Source: Euryarchaeota archaeon UBA596 (GTDB lineage Archaea; Thermoplasmatota; Poseidoniia; Poseidoniales; Poseidoniaceae). Taken from it: DNA of 20,914 nt. Made by a program: the position numbers and the translations under genes. Location of the stretch: assembly GCA_002498205.1 (NCBI GenBank), contig DAGQ01000032.1, positions 1-20,914 of the forward strand, in the 5' to 3' direction. The notes below the pieces were generated by a model. The model made no database searches, was not told the DNA's origin, and saw nothing but the letters and a program-made list of their open reading frames with translations. Of this stretch, positions 13,500-20,914 are shown piece after piece; within the stretch, counting starts at the first letter, position 1; each line of letters opens with the position of its first letter.

Positions 13500-14302
13500 T
13501 GAAAAGAATCGGATTAATTGGAGGTACAGGCCTATTTGGTATAAATTCTGAAAGTTCAGAATTAATGTCATCTTGGAATTTAGAGAATACTACTAATTTG
13601 GTTGTAGAAACACCTTATGGAGAAGTTCCAATTACGGTCTTTAATTTCGAAAAAGATAAAAATAATTGTAAGGTTTTTTTTCTTCAAAGACACCATAATG
13701 AAAATGGGAAAACTAAACTTCCGCATAAAATTAATCATTTAGCAAATATTTCTGCAATTTTATCTTGTGATGTAGAATTTACTGTGGCTGTTTGTTCTGT
13801 AGGCGCTATAAATGAAGATTTTGTCCCGGGAATGGTAGGTTTAGCAAATCAATATATTGATTTTAGTGGGATGCCAATTAGTTTTCAAGATTGTGATGCC
13901 GAATTTACTTCTATGACAACTCCTTTTGATAAAGATCTAAATGAGTATTTATTGAAATCACTGAGGGAATCACAACCTCAACTATCCGAATTAGACGATG
14001 AGAAATTCTTTCTGACTTATTGGTTTAATCCAGGGCCGCAATTCGAAACTCCAGCGGAGATTAAAGCAATTTCAAAATTAGGTGGAGATTGTGTAGGGAT
14101 GACTCTAGCACCTGAAGCAAAACTAATGGCGGAGAAAGGACACAAATTTTCTGCAATTTTGATTGCGGGAAATTATGCTGCGGGATTAGACCCCTCTAAT
14201 CCTATTGCAAAATTAGATCATCATAAGATTTCATCAAAGGCAACATCAAGATCTGATCCTGTTTTATATTCATTAAGTAACTTATTTGACCACTCTCTTT
14301 AA
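13499..14302 (+). CDS. mtnP: Methylthioadenosine phosphorylase-like purine nucleoside phosphorylase
   Basis: A 267-residue member of the MTAP/PNP family, which cleaves methylthioadenosine (or a related nucleoside) with phosphate, salvaging adenine from polyamine metabolism. Visible motifs are IGLIGGTGLFG (phosphate-binding Gly loop), FLQRHH followed by LPHKINHLANISAI (the RHG and PH-x-IN-x-xAN block), NPGPQFETPAEIK, and GGDCVGMTLAPEAKL near the base-binding site. MTAP usually has GPRFET and MT-x-x-PEA, so Q in place of R is a variation, and methylthioinosine or another nucleoside could be the substrate. It lies 22 nt after the eS1 gene, with GAGG before the ATG inside a small hairpin. Its last 21 nt overlap the convergent folA. 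Confidence 0.85.
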   Translation: MKRIGLIGGTGLFGINSESSELMSSWNLENTTNLVVETPYGEVPITVFNFEKDKNNCKVFFLQRHHNENGKTKLPHKINHLANISAILSCDVEFTVAVCSVGAINEDFVPGMVGLANQYIDFSGMPISFQDCDAEFTSMTTPFDKDLNEYLLKSLRESQPQLSELDDEKFFLTYWFNPGPQFETPAEIKAISKLGGDCVGMTLAPEAKLMAEKGHKFSAILIAGNYAAGLDPSNPIAKLDHHKISSKATSRSDPVLYSLSNLFDHSL

Positions 14303-14776
14303 AGTCATTATTCTATATGGGAAATCATCCTTTTCTTCTCTTATTAATTCAGATTGATTAACTATAGTCCAATGTTCTTTTTCAAATACAGGAAAAAATG
14401 CATCAGCAAATTCCACTTCAGTTTCAACATAACTCAGAATCATTTTTGTTGCAGTTTTTAAAAACGCTTTGTAGATTTCAGCACCTCCAATTATAAATAT
14501 TTCATTTTCATTTTTACAAATAGAATTTATTTCGTTAGGATTGTTTATTGTTATAATATCTTCATATTCCCATTTTTCATTTCTAGTTAAAACTATATTC
14601 TTTCTATTAGGTAATGCCTTTCCAATTGAATCAAATGTTTTCCTACCCATGATGATTGTATTTCCTGTTGTAATCTTCTTAAAATGTTTCAAATCAGAAC
14701 TAAGATGCCAAGGTAAATCTCCTTGCTTTCCAATTGCTTGGTTTTTATCAAATGCTGCAATTAGGGTAATTTCCAT
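14282..14776 (-). CDS. folA: Dihydrofolate reductase
   Basis: A 164-residue DHFR, near the bacterial length of 159. It reduces dihydrofolate to tetrahydrofolate with NADPH. The N-terminus LIAAFDKNQAIGKQGDLPWH contains the Met20-type loop. The catalytic acid is D28 in HLSSDLKHF. NADPH-binding text follows: TIIMGRKTFDSIGKALPNRK, then IVLTRN and FIIGGAEIYKAFL. The end has LSYVETEVEFADAFFP. It starts 8 nt after the thyA stop with AGTGAT as ribosome-binding site. This pairing restores the cofactor ThyA oxidises. The last 21 nt overlap the convergent MTAP gene. The sequence looks bacterial in type. Confidence 0.96.
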   Translation of the reverse strand: MEITLIAAFDKNQAIGKQGDLPWHLSSDLKHFKKITTGNTIIMGRKTFDSIGKALPNRKNIVLTRNEKWEYEDIITINNPNEINSICKNENEIFIIGGAEIYKAFLKTATKMILSYVETEVEFADAFFPVFEKEHWTIVNQSELIREEKDDFPYRIMTLKRVVK

Positions 14777-14784
14777 AAAATCAC

Positions 14785-15579
14785 TTATATTGAGATTGGA
14801 GCTTTAATATGAGGGTGGTGCTCATAATCCATTACTGTGAAATCATCAAATGTAAATTCATCTATATTTGTGATATTTTTATTAATTTTTATTGTCGGTA
14901 ATTTCATTGGTATTCTACTTAATTGTATTTTGGCTTGTTCAATGTGGTTATTGTATAAGTGAGCATCACCGAGAGTATGTACAAATTCTCCAGGCTCTAA
15001 ATTAGTTATTTGAGCCATCATTAATGTCAAAAGACTGTAAGAGGCAATATTAAATGGTACACCAAGGAACACATCCGCACTTCTTTGATAAAGTTGACAT
15101 GATAATTTTCCATTAGCAACATAAAATTGGAAAAATGCATGACATGGCATTAATGCCATTTCATCTAATTCACCAACATTCCATGCACTAACTATTATTC
15201 TTCTTGAATTAGGATTATTTTTAATTGCTTTAATGGCATTTTCTACTTGATCAATAATTTCTCCTTCCTTGGATTCCCACTTTCTCCATTGTTGGCCATA
15301 AACAGGGCCTAAATCTCCTTCGTCATCGGCCCATTCATTCCAAATACGAACACCATTTTGTTGAAGATATTCTACATTTGTATCTCCTTTGAGAAACCAT
15401 AGTAATTCATGAATAATTGATTTTAAATGTAGTTTTTTAGTTGTCACCATCGGGAATCCTTTTGATAAATCAAAGCGCATTTGATGTCCGAAAACAGAGA
15501 TGGTCCCTGTTCCTGTACGGTCTTCTTTGAGTATCCCTTCATCAAGAATACGCTGCATAAGTTCGAGATATTGCTCCAT
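14785..15579 (-). CDS. thyA: Thymidylate synthase ThyA
   Basis: ThyA methylates dUMP to dTMP with methylenetetrahydrofolate, releasing dihydrofolate. From the ATG at 15579 (MEQYLELMQRILDEG) the protein has 264 residues, the same length as Escherichia coli ThyA. As I recall that sequence, it aligns without gaps over at least the N-terminal half. Key parts are DRTGTGTISVFGHQMRF, the HELLWFLKGDTN block, NEWADDEGDLGPVYGQQW, nucleophile C146 in MPCHAFFQFYV, and QLYQRSADVFLGVPFNIASY. A TTG 30 nt upstream is rejected because the ATG matches the family start. It is the middle gene between plsC (42-bp gap) and folA (8-bp gap). The strong bacterial likeness suggests acquisition by transfer. Confidence 0.97.
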   Translation of the reverse strand: MEQYLELMQRILDEGILKEDRTGTGTISVFGHQMRFDLSKGFPMVTTKKLHLKSIIHELLWFLKGDTNVEYLQQNGVRIWNEWADDEGDLGPVYGQQWRKWESKEGEIIDQVENAIKAIKNNPNSRRIIVSAWNVGELDEMALMPCHAFFQFYVANGKLSCQLYQRSADVFLGVPFNIASYSLLTLMMAQITNLEPGEFVHTLGDAHLYNNHIEQAKIQLSRIPMKLPTIKINKNITNIDEFTFDDFTVMDYEHHPHIKAPISI

Positions 15580-15621
15580 GTTCTTACTGTGATAGTTGTC
15601 CGAAGTCAATTAAGTATTTCG

Positions 15622-16407
15622 TCACGCAGCACCCATATGTTTCAAAGTCATCATAAATTGATCTGTAAACCTTCTATATAATTCACTTAAAACTTCTTTT
15701 TGTTTTTCTATGTCTTGATTAGCTAATTTCTCAATCTCTTTATCATTCAGATTTCCTCCTTTTTCATGATAAATCCATTCTTTCCAAGTAATTGCTTTTC
15801 CAAAATGGATGGTAACTGATCTCCAAAATCTTGGAAACTTATGTTTTTTAGGTTGCATAAAATTTCTTGTCCCTTCACAAACTACGGGTATTATCAATAC
15901 TTCGGGATATGATGCTGCTAATCTCGCAATCCCTGTTTTCCCCTTTCCTAAAAAAGGTGGTTCTGAATTTCTTGATCTTGTTCCTTCGGGAAAAATACCC
16001 ATACACCTTCCGCTATCTAAAACTCCACTGGCGGTAGATAATGCACCTCTTCCTCCCTCCTCTCTCACTGTTTTTATTTGCCCAGTAGATGAAACTACAA
16101 ATCTAGTTACAAATCGTTCAAAATGTTCATGCTTTGCTAAAAAATGTAGTTTTCTTCTTGAACCTGCAATCATGAAAATTGGGTCGACATGAGAAAGATG
16201 ATTTGAAGCAAATATTACAGGTCCTTTCTTTGGGACATTATTTAATCCTGTGAAATTTGCCGGAAAAATAGAACGAAATACTTGACTTAAAATTAATCTT
16301 AGAAATGTATATACGGGTGTACTGAATTTTTCAAAAATATGAGGTTTAATTTTTATCTTATCTGTTAATTTTTCTAAAGCCTCGTCCCTGGCTTTTTGAG
16401 AACCCAT
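15622..16407 (-). CDS. plsC: PlsC-type lysophospholipid acyltransferase
   Basis: A 261-residue LPLAT-family protein. The catalytic HX4D box is NHLSHVDP (H70 and D75). The acceptor-binding block is FPEGTRSR (139-146), and VVCEGT at ~176-180 matches motif IV. An N-terminal hydrophobic stretch (around VYTFLRLILSQVF) would tie it to the membrane. In bacteria such enzymes acylate lysophosphatidic acid, giving ester lipids. In an archaeon with ether lipids the acceptor is not obvious and could be another glycerolipid or alcohol. The start is the ATG at 16407. It precedes thyA on the same strand and is divergent from a surface-protein gene. Family assignment is secure, substrate is not. Confidence 0.9.
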   Translation of the reverse strand: MGSQKARDEALEKLTDKIKIKPHIFEKFSTPVYTFLRLILSQVFRSIFPANFTGLNNVPKKGPVIFASNHLSHVDPIFMIAGSRRKLHFLAKHEHFERFVTRFVVSSTGQIKTVREEGGRGALSTASGVLDSGRCMGIFPEGTRSRNSEPPFLGKGKTGIARLAASYPEVLIIPVVCEGTRNFMQPKKHKFPRFWRSVTIHFGKAITWKEWIYHEKGGNLNDKEIEKLANQDIEKQKEVLSELYRRFTDQFMMTLKHMGAA

Positions 16408-16494
16408 ATATGTTCTTTCTAATCATAGGTTTTTACTTTTTTTATGATTGTGATTAATAGATACAATTTTGATACTATTTTTAGTCGACGGAAT

Positions 16495-17751
16495 ATGGCT
16501 GAATCAACACTCCATTCTAGAGTGGCTGCAATTCTTGTTTTATGTGTATTATTGCTGCCAATTACGCTACCTTTGGTGGGTGCTTCTTCTGAGTGGAAAG
16601 AAGATGGTTGGTTAGACGCAGACTGGTTTACTAAAGATGGCAGAATTGCTTCAGGTGATGAACTTGGATGTCAGGGTATGCCTGCACTAAATCTTGAATT
16701 AATGCCAAAAACTTCGGCAATGGAATGTAAACAATATTTGATGGAAAGAACAAATGCTTCTCGATGGGGGGCGTCTCCACTTTCTTTTGGAGTAGATATG
16801 TCTGAAAATCCTAATTTTAATTCAAATGATCATGAGGCATTATTCGGAGAAGGATTTGCAGTACATGGATTAGACACAAATTACAAAAATACCGCTTGGC
16901 ATGATGAAAATGATATACCCTTGAATAATTCTGATTGGTGGAATTTGGGTTCTAGTGGGAGCCTTGAGCAAAAAATTACACCCTTAGAAGAAATTACAGA
17001 ATTAGCAAATCAGGGAGCGATGGTAAATTTACATTGGCAGGCACAAATCGCTGATTTGAAGGTTCGAACGAATGGTGAACTTGTTGATTGGTTAGAATCT
17101 CAAAATGCTTGGTATACAGCTTGGGGTGAAGCTTACTCGTATGATTTTCATAGAACAAATGATGAATTTGAACTTCTTTCTGATGGTATGAAACAATGGA
17201 AAGTTATGAATTTAGGTTCCGAATCTGAATCATTAGCATGGAATGTACCAGTAACTAGAGGGATTAATATCAATAATAATTCAGTGGTAAATGTTTTTTC
17301 GGAGGGAGTCGAATTACAAGAACTTGGAGTTGAAAATAAAACTTTGATTCCTGGATGGATGCAAGATGGGAATAATTTATGGATTACTCTATTGAGTAAT
17401 CAAAATGCAACTGTGGTAATGGAGAATGAATCTGAAATAAAATTAAATGATGAAGATTGTAATGGATTAAATGATGAAGATTGTATCTTGAAAAGTAAAC
17501 CTCGATATTTTAATAATCATTCTTGGGCATTAACGATTTCTGGCCATCATACAATTGATTTGTTCAAGTGGTCAATGAAATTTGATGAATCTCCTTTAGT
17601 ATTTACTTGGTTGGTAGAGCCTCAAGAGGTTGAAGATTTTAGTTGGATTTTGGTAGTTATAGCAGCAGGTGCAGGAATAGGTGCAGTAACTTATACAAGA
17701 CATTTGATTTTAAGGGATCAAAAAGAACAATCTTCATCTGAATCAGAGTGA
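16495..17751 (+). CDS. Secreted, membrane-anchored surface protein of unknown function
   Basis: From the ATG at 16495 the protein has 418 residues. A signal peptide (MAESTLHSRVAA, then a hydrophobic core ending near LVGASSEW) begins it, and a single C-terminal membrane segment (WILVVIAAGAGIGAVTY) with a short basic and Ser/Glu-rich tail ends it. The extracellular body is Trp- and Asn-rich, with many N-x-S/T sites and few cysteines. A short tandem LNDEDC repeat lies around residues 317-330. An upstream in-frame ATG at 16444 would put 17 polar residues before the signal peptide and is less likely. No family is recognised. The end overlaps the convergent dehydrogenase gene by 9 nt. Confidence 0.75.
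   Translation: MAESTLHSRVAAILVLCVLLLPITLPLVGASSEWKEDGWLDADWFTKDGRIASGDELGCQGMPALNLELMPKTSAMECKQYLMERTNASRWGASPLSFGVDMSENPNFNSNDHEALFGEGFAVHGLDTNYKNTAWHDENDIPLNNSDWWNLGSSGSLEQKITPLEEITELANQGAMVNLHWQAQIADLKVRTNGELVDWLESQNAWYTAWGEAYSYDFHRTNDEFELLSDGMKQWKVMNLGSESESLAWNVPVTRGININNNSVVNVFSEGVELQELGVENKTLIPGWMQDGNNLWITLLSNQNATVVMENESEIKLNDEDCNGLNDEDCILKSKPRYFNNHSWALTISGHHTIDLFKWSMKFDESPLVFTWLVEPQEVEDFSWILVVIAAGAGIGAVTYTRHLILRDQKEQSSSESE
17442..17485 (+). repeat. Exact 20-bp direct repeat, spaced 24 bp, encoding a doubled LNDEDC motif
   Basis: The 20-base unit starting ATTAAATGATGAAGATTG occurs at 17442-17461 and again at 17466-17485. The 24-bp period keeps the frame, giving LNDEDC-NG-LNDEDC. It looks like a recent in-frame duplication, because silent sites have not diverged. 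Confidence 0.7.
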
Positions 17752-18813
17752 TTCTGTAATTTGAACTCCTTCATTAATTAGTTTAGTTGTGATTCTTTCT
17801 GTTAATCCCTCTATTTCATGTAATTCTTCTGGAGCAAAAACTCCTTCTGGGATATTCCCTTCTAATATTTCATCAACAAAGCCCAAAGTTACTAATCCCG
17901 TTGTTCTAGCCATAGATGATGCATTTTCTTTCCCTTCATCATAAACAATCCATCTTTTTCCCTTTGATTCTGATTCTACAATTACGTCTAAAATAGTAAA
18001 CTCCTTTTTCTCTTTAACAAATTTCCATTCTTCAATTAATTTAGAAATTGTTTCTGAACGTTTATCTCCAATTAACAAACCTTGGCCTTGGATTTTAACA
18101 AATTTTTCAATATGTCCTGGCCATCTGAGTGTATATTCTGACATATTCTTACAAGATCCGTAATCTAATAAACTTCTCAAACCATCAGTCATAAACGCTT
18201 CTAATTTAGTTACTTTGCCATCAGTGATGTTTTCATAATCTATCTTATGCAAGTCCGAAATAGCAGGGACTTCAATATATTCTGAATTTTTTATTATTCT
18301 TGCAGGTCTTTCATATTCTTCAATAACATCTGAAGGGCTAAAAGGGGCCATATAAGACCAATTATTGTCAGGTTTAGATGGTATTCCTCCGACTCTAATT
18401 TTACAATCTTCTAACTCTCCCAGTTCTTGAATGGCTTTTGCAATTAATAGATTTGAATATCCAGGTGCAATTCCTACATCATAAACTAATTTACAATTAT
18501 TTTTTTTAGCCAAATCATCATATTTACGAGGATCTTCAATCGTAAATGCCAAATCAACTACATTTAATTTTTTTTCTAATAATATCTTTCTCACAGAATT
18601 TCCAATTTGTCCAGGGAGCATATTTATTATTAGAGGACTTCCATCAATATCTTTTACAAACTCTAGAGCATCGGTTGTAATTGATTTACATTTTTCTTGA
18701 AGTTTTGCAGGTATTTCAAGACCAATAACGGTTAAATCGTGCCCGTCATCAATTAGTTTAGTAATTACATATTCACCAACTAGTCCGCATCCCAATGCGA
18801 CGATTTCTGCCAT
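17743..18813 (-). CDS. Saccharopine dehydrogenase / lysine 6-dehydrogenase-like oxidoreductase
   Basis: A 356-residue NAD(P)-dependent enzyme. The N-terminus has a Rossmann motif (EIVALGCGLVGEYV). LIINMLPGQIG and the stretch NVVDLAFT fit the saccharopine-dehydrogenase family, as does the central PGYSNLLIAKAI. The C-terminal part (MARTTGLVTLGFVDEILEG, then IPEGVFAPEEL) is typical of saccharopine reductase / L-lysine 6-dehydrogenase members. Which lysine-pathway or related reaction it performs cannot be read from the sequence, and no other lysine gene is nearby. It is divergent from trpS across 146 bp, and its stop overlaps the convergent surface-protein gene by 9 nt. Confidence 0.82.
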   Translation of the reverse strand: MAEIVALGCGLVGEYVITKLIDDGHDLTVIGLEIPAKLQEKCKSITTDALEFVKDIDGSPLIINMLPGQIGNSVRKILLEKKLNVVDLAFTIEDPRKYDDLAKKNNCKLVYDVGIAPGYSNLLIAKAIQELGELEDCKIRVGGIPSKPDNNWSYMAPFSPSDVIEEYERPARIIKNSEYIEVPAISDLHKIDYENITDGKVTKLEAFMTDGLRSLLDYGSCKNMSEYTLRWPGHIEKFVKIQGQGLLIGDKRSETISKLIEEWKFVKEKKEFTILDVIVESESKGKRWIVYDEGKENASSMARTTGLVTLGFVDEILEGNIPEGVFAPEELHEIEGLTERITTKLINEGVQITESL

Positions 18814-18931
18814 GGTAAGTAATAATCAGAACTTGTTTATGGATTTATGTATGTTTTGATATCGATTCTTAATTTAGAAATTTAGTCCTTAATTGTGCCT
18901 TTTATTATTTTTCGCGTAGAAGTCTTGATTT

Positions 18932-18940
18932 CCTATAACT
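18932..18940 (+). promoter_or_regulatory. Candidate TATA box (CCTATAACT) of trpS
   Basis: It is centred ~24 nt before the ATG at 18960, fitting a leaderless transcript. A GAGG at 18947-18950 could also serve as a ribosome-binding site if transcription starts further upstream. The rest of the 146-bp divergent gap is AT-rich without other clear signals. Confidence 0.35.
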
Positions 18941-18959
18941 TCTTCCGAGGGTTGAGAAT

Positions 18960-20330
18960 ATGGGCGGAAATATACGAATTGACCCATGGTCATCATCTCA
19001 ATCAACAGATTATCAAAGGATAATTGATCAATTTGGATTAGAATCAATTAATTCAGATAATCTCCCGAATCCTTCTATGTTACATCGTAGAAAAATAGTA
19101 TTTGCTCATAGAGATTTAGATGTAATAATGAGGGCTAAGTCTAAAGGAAATTCTTTTGGAGTGTTAACTGGATTAATGCCCTCTGGACGTATGCATTTAG
19201 GTCATAAAATGGTTATTGATCAAGTTAGATGGTTTCAAGAATTAGGAGCAGATGTTACAATTGCAGTTGCAGACTTAGAAGCACATGCGACTAGGGGTTT
19301 ATCGCTTGAAAAATGTAGAAAAAATGCTTTAGATGAGTATATTTCTAATTATGCTGCAATGGGGCTTGACCCTGAAAAAACAAAGATATATTTCCAATCA
19401 AATAGGCCTATAGTTCAGAGAATCGGTTTTACACTTGGCAAGAAAACAAATTTGTCTGAAATGGAAGCAATTTATGGTTTTAATGGAGAAACTAATCTTG
19501 CTCATATTCAAGCTCCATTAGTTCAGGTTGGCGATATAGTCCACCCAATGTTGGATGAGTATGGTGGCCTAAGGCCAATTGTGGTCCCCGTAGGAATAGA
19601 TCAAGATCCACATATTCGATTAACACGTGGGTTAACATCAAAGTCAAATTGGTTTAATCTAAAATATGGTAAAAATGGAGGAATTAATATTTCTTTATCC
19701 GTTCAAGATGAGAATTCTAGTTTGATGGGCATTAACTCAGATGGGAAATTAAATAGGGGTGTAAGAGAAAATCTTTTTTCAGAAATTTCAACAAATTTGT
19801 CTAGTATTGGTTTTTCTGATTTGATTAAAAATCCAAAACATGGTACTTTAGGGATACCTTCTGCAACTGTAGCAGACTATGATGATGTAAAATCTGTTTT
19901 ATTGAAGTTAGAACGTAAAATGGGGGGGCTTGGATTATTACAACCCGCAAGTACATATCATAAATTTGCAGTTGGAATGACGGGCGATAAAATGAGTTCA
20001 AGTAAGCCTAATACAACGATATTCCTTACAGATGATTTCAAGGCAATTGAGAAGAAAATAAAATCTGCTTTTTCAGGAGGTAAAAACACTATTGAAGAAC
20101 ACAGATTACATGGGGGAAATCCGGATATAGATGTTGCTTATCAATATTTAATGTACTTTTTTGAAGAAGAAGATGAGGCATTAAGAGAATTAAATGAAGG
20201 TTATCGTTCAGGGAAAATTTTAGCGGGTGAGATGAAACAAATCTGTATTGACCGTGCAACTGAATGGATGCAAGAACATCAAGAATTAAAGCAACAAAAT
20301 TCACATTTAGTTGGTAATTACTTATCTTAG
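18960..20330 (+). CDS. trpS: Tryptophan-tRNA ligase (TrpRS)
   Basis: A class I aminoacyl-tRNA synthetase of 456 residues that charges tRNA-Trp. The archaeal/eukaryal form is shown by the N-terminal RIDPWSSSQSTDYQRIIDQF block. The HIGH-equivalent is PSGRMHLGH at 74-82. The KMSKS-equivalent is KMSSS at 344-348 in GMTGDKMSSSKP. VPVGIDQDPHIRLTR is the expected family block before the insertion, and LQPASTYHKFAVGM precedes the KMSSS loop. There is no editing domain, as expected for TrpRS. It starts at the ATG 18960, divergent from the dehydrogenase gene, and is followed after 42 bp by another secreted-protein gene. Confidence 0.95.
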   Translation: MGGNIRIDPWSSSQSTDYQRIIDQFGLESINSDNLPNPSMLHRRKIVFAHRDLDVIMRAKSKGNSFGVLTGLMPSGRMHLGHKMVIDQVRWFQELGADVTIAVADLEAHATRGLSLEKCRKNALDEYISNYAAMGLDPEKTKIYFQSNRPIVQRIGFTLGKKTNLSEMEAIYGFNGETNLAHIQAPLVQVGDIVHPMLDEYGGLRPIVVPVGIDQDPHIRLTRGLTSKSNWFNLKYGKNGGINISLSVQDENSSLMGINSDGKLNRGVRENLFSEISTNLSSIGFSDLIKNPKHGTLGIPSATVADYDDVKSVLLKLERKMGGLGLLQPASTYHKFAVGMTGDKMSSSKPNTTIFLTDDFKAIEKKIKSAFSGGKNTIEEHRLHGGNPDIDVAYQYLMYFFEEEDEALRELNEGYRSGKILAGEMKQICIDRATEWMQEHQELKQQNSHLVGNYLS

Positions 20331-20343
20331 TAGGTAGATATGA

Positions 20344-20360
20344 TTAAGTCATTTACTTAA
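20344..20360. repeat. Inverted repeat TTAAGT-N5-ACTTAA before the last gene
   Basis: A perfect 6-bp inverted repeat with a 5-base spacer lies between the trpS stop and the ATG at 20373, ending 12 nt before it. It could be an operator or a weak RNA hairpin. In AT-rich DNA such a repeat can arise by chance. Confidence 0.35.
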
Positions 20361-20372
20361 CATCGTACAACT

Positions 20373-20914
20373 ATGCAAGCAAATGTGCTACAAAGTAAAC
20401 ATAAGGCAACTTTTATTGTGACCATCTTGGTTTTAGTAAGTCTTTCTACCGTTGTTGGAAGTCAGACTTCTTCTGAAGAAAGCCGCTCCATAGGGAATGA
20501 ACAGATTATGGTGGCTGTACTAAGTGACCATTACAACGAATTATCATCAATTACTGTTGGTGCGACTTTAACAGGATTAAATCCCAGTATTGATTACGAT
20601 GTTTCGTTAAAGATTTGTTATGATATGGCGAGCATTGGAAATTGGCAAAACCCGCCCAATGGTTTCACTTATGATGACTATAACTGTAATGAGCATATGA
20701 TTGATTCTGAGGTATATGATGCAGAAACAGATGAATATCAAAATTATTTGTGGGATGATGTGATAGATGTCCCTGCTGGCGTTAATAGTTATGCTATTGC
20801 CAAAGCTATAGAATTTCAGAGGGACTCCAATATTCATCCAGAGAATCTTGGTGAATTTACATGTTCTGATACATCTAAAATTGATGATTGGTGGATGGTA
20901 AATGACGGAAATGC
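20373..20914 (+). CDS. Partial secreted protein (3' end beyond the window)
   Basis: The frame from the ATG at 20373 is open to the last base, 180 codons, with no stop. It begins with MQANVLQSKHKATF, followed by a hydrophobic signal segment (IVTILVLVSLSTVVG) and a polar start of the mature part (SQTSSEESRS). The mature part reads like an extracellular beta-domain: QIMVAVLSDHYNELSSITVG, then a region with spaced cysteines (KICYDM, YNCNEH, FTCSDTS) that could form disulfides. It is rich in Asp, Asn and Tyr. No family is recognised from the visible part. An opposite-strand frame over the same bases is a shadow. Confidence 0.75.
   Translation, partial: MQANVLQSKHKATFIVTILVLVSLSTVVGSQTSSEESRSIGNEQIMVAVLSDHYNELSSITVGATLTGLNPSIDYDVSLKICYDMASIGNWQNPPNGFTYDDYNCNEHMIDSEVYDAETDEYQNYLWDDVIDVPAGVNSYAIAKAIEFQRDSNIHPENLGEFTCSDTSKIDDWWMVNDGN

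Noticed and set aside
15580..15609. Upstream TTG start of thyA
   Set aside because: The ATG at 15579 gives the exact family start and length.
3859..20372. tRNA or small RNA genes in the intergenic gaps
   Set aside because: The gaps (at most ~160 bp) were read for GTTCRA-type T-loop and acceptor pairing; none found by eye. A covariance-model search would be decisive.
20607..20837. Minus-strand 76-codon frame near the right edge
   Set aside because: The plus-strand frame from 20373 is open, has a signal peptide and is the better gene.

Overview
The window looks like a chromosomal segment of an AT-rich planktonic marine euryarchaeon, most likely Marine Group II or a close Thermoplasmatota relative. 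Archaeal markers are PurP (the archaeal IMP-pathway ligase), ribosomal protein eS1/S3Ae, an archaeal/eukaryal-type TrpRS with a DPW motif, a COG1325-like RNA-binding protein, a KaiC/RecA-like ATPase, a Roadblock/LC7 protein and TATA-box promoters with short leaders. Bacterial-looking genes (ThyA, FolA, a PlsC-type acyltransferase) and secreted proteins anchored by a C-terminal membrane segment fit the marine clade. The exact clade is inferred from gene content only. No rRNA, tRNA, CRISPR array, transposase or integrase was seen, and no stretch above 300 bases lacks a gene.

Layout. 2-847 (+) is the 3' end of a thrombospondin-type-3-repeat surface protein. 848-3858 (-) is an operon of a coiled-coil protein, purP and a cysteine-synthase-family enzyme. 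4008-10553 is dominated by unrecognised or poorly understood genes: a KaiC-like ATPase (+) convergent with a Roadblock protein (-), which follows a second coiled-coil protein and a small helical protein. Divergent from these are a membrane protein with tandem cytoplasmic zinc ribbons, a polytopic membrane protein and a third coiled-coil protein (+). 10554-11832 (-) is a 7Fe-type ferredoxin followed by pdxS. 11909-12376 (-) is a COG1325-like RNA-binding protein, divergent from eS1 with a C-terminal SAP domain and an MTAP-like phosphorylase (12535-14302, +). 14282-16407 (-) carries plsC, thyA and folA. 16495-17751 (+) is a surface protein. 17743-18813 (-) is a saccharopine/lysine-dehydrogenase-like enzyme. 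18960-20330 (+) is trpS, and 20373 to the right edge is the start of another secreted protein.

How the genes work together. thyA and folA form a working pair: ThyA makes dTMP and dihydrofolate, and FolA regenerates tetrahydrofolate. PurP and PdxS supply purines and pyridoxal phosphate, and PLP is the cofactor of the cysteine-synthase-like enzyme. The most puzzling region is about 3.0-10.6 kb: three long coiled-coil proteins, two sharing a C-terminal basic RGRR tail, lie around a KaiC-like ATPase with an altered Walker A motif and a Roadblock protein. Palindromic AACGTT-centred sites lie near three of the start codons there. The genome is very compact: all five convergent gene pairs abut or overlap by 4-21 nt.
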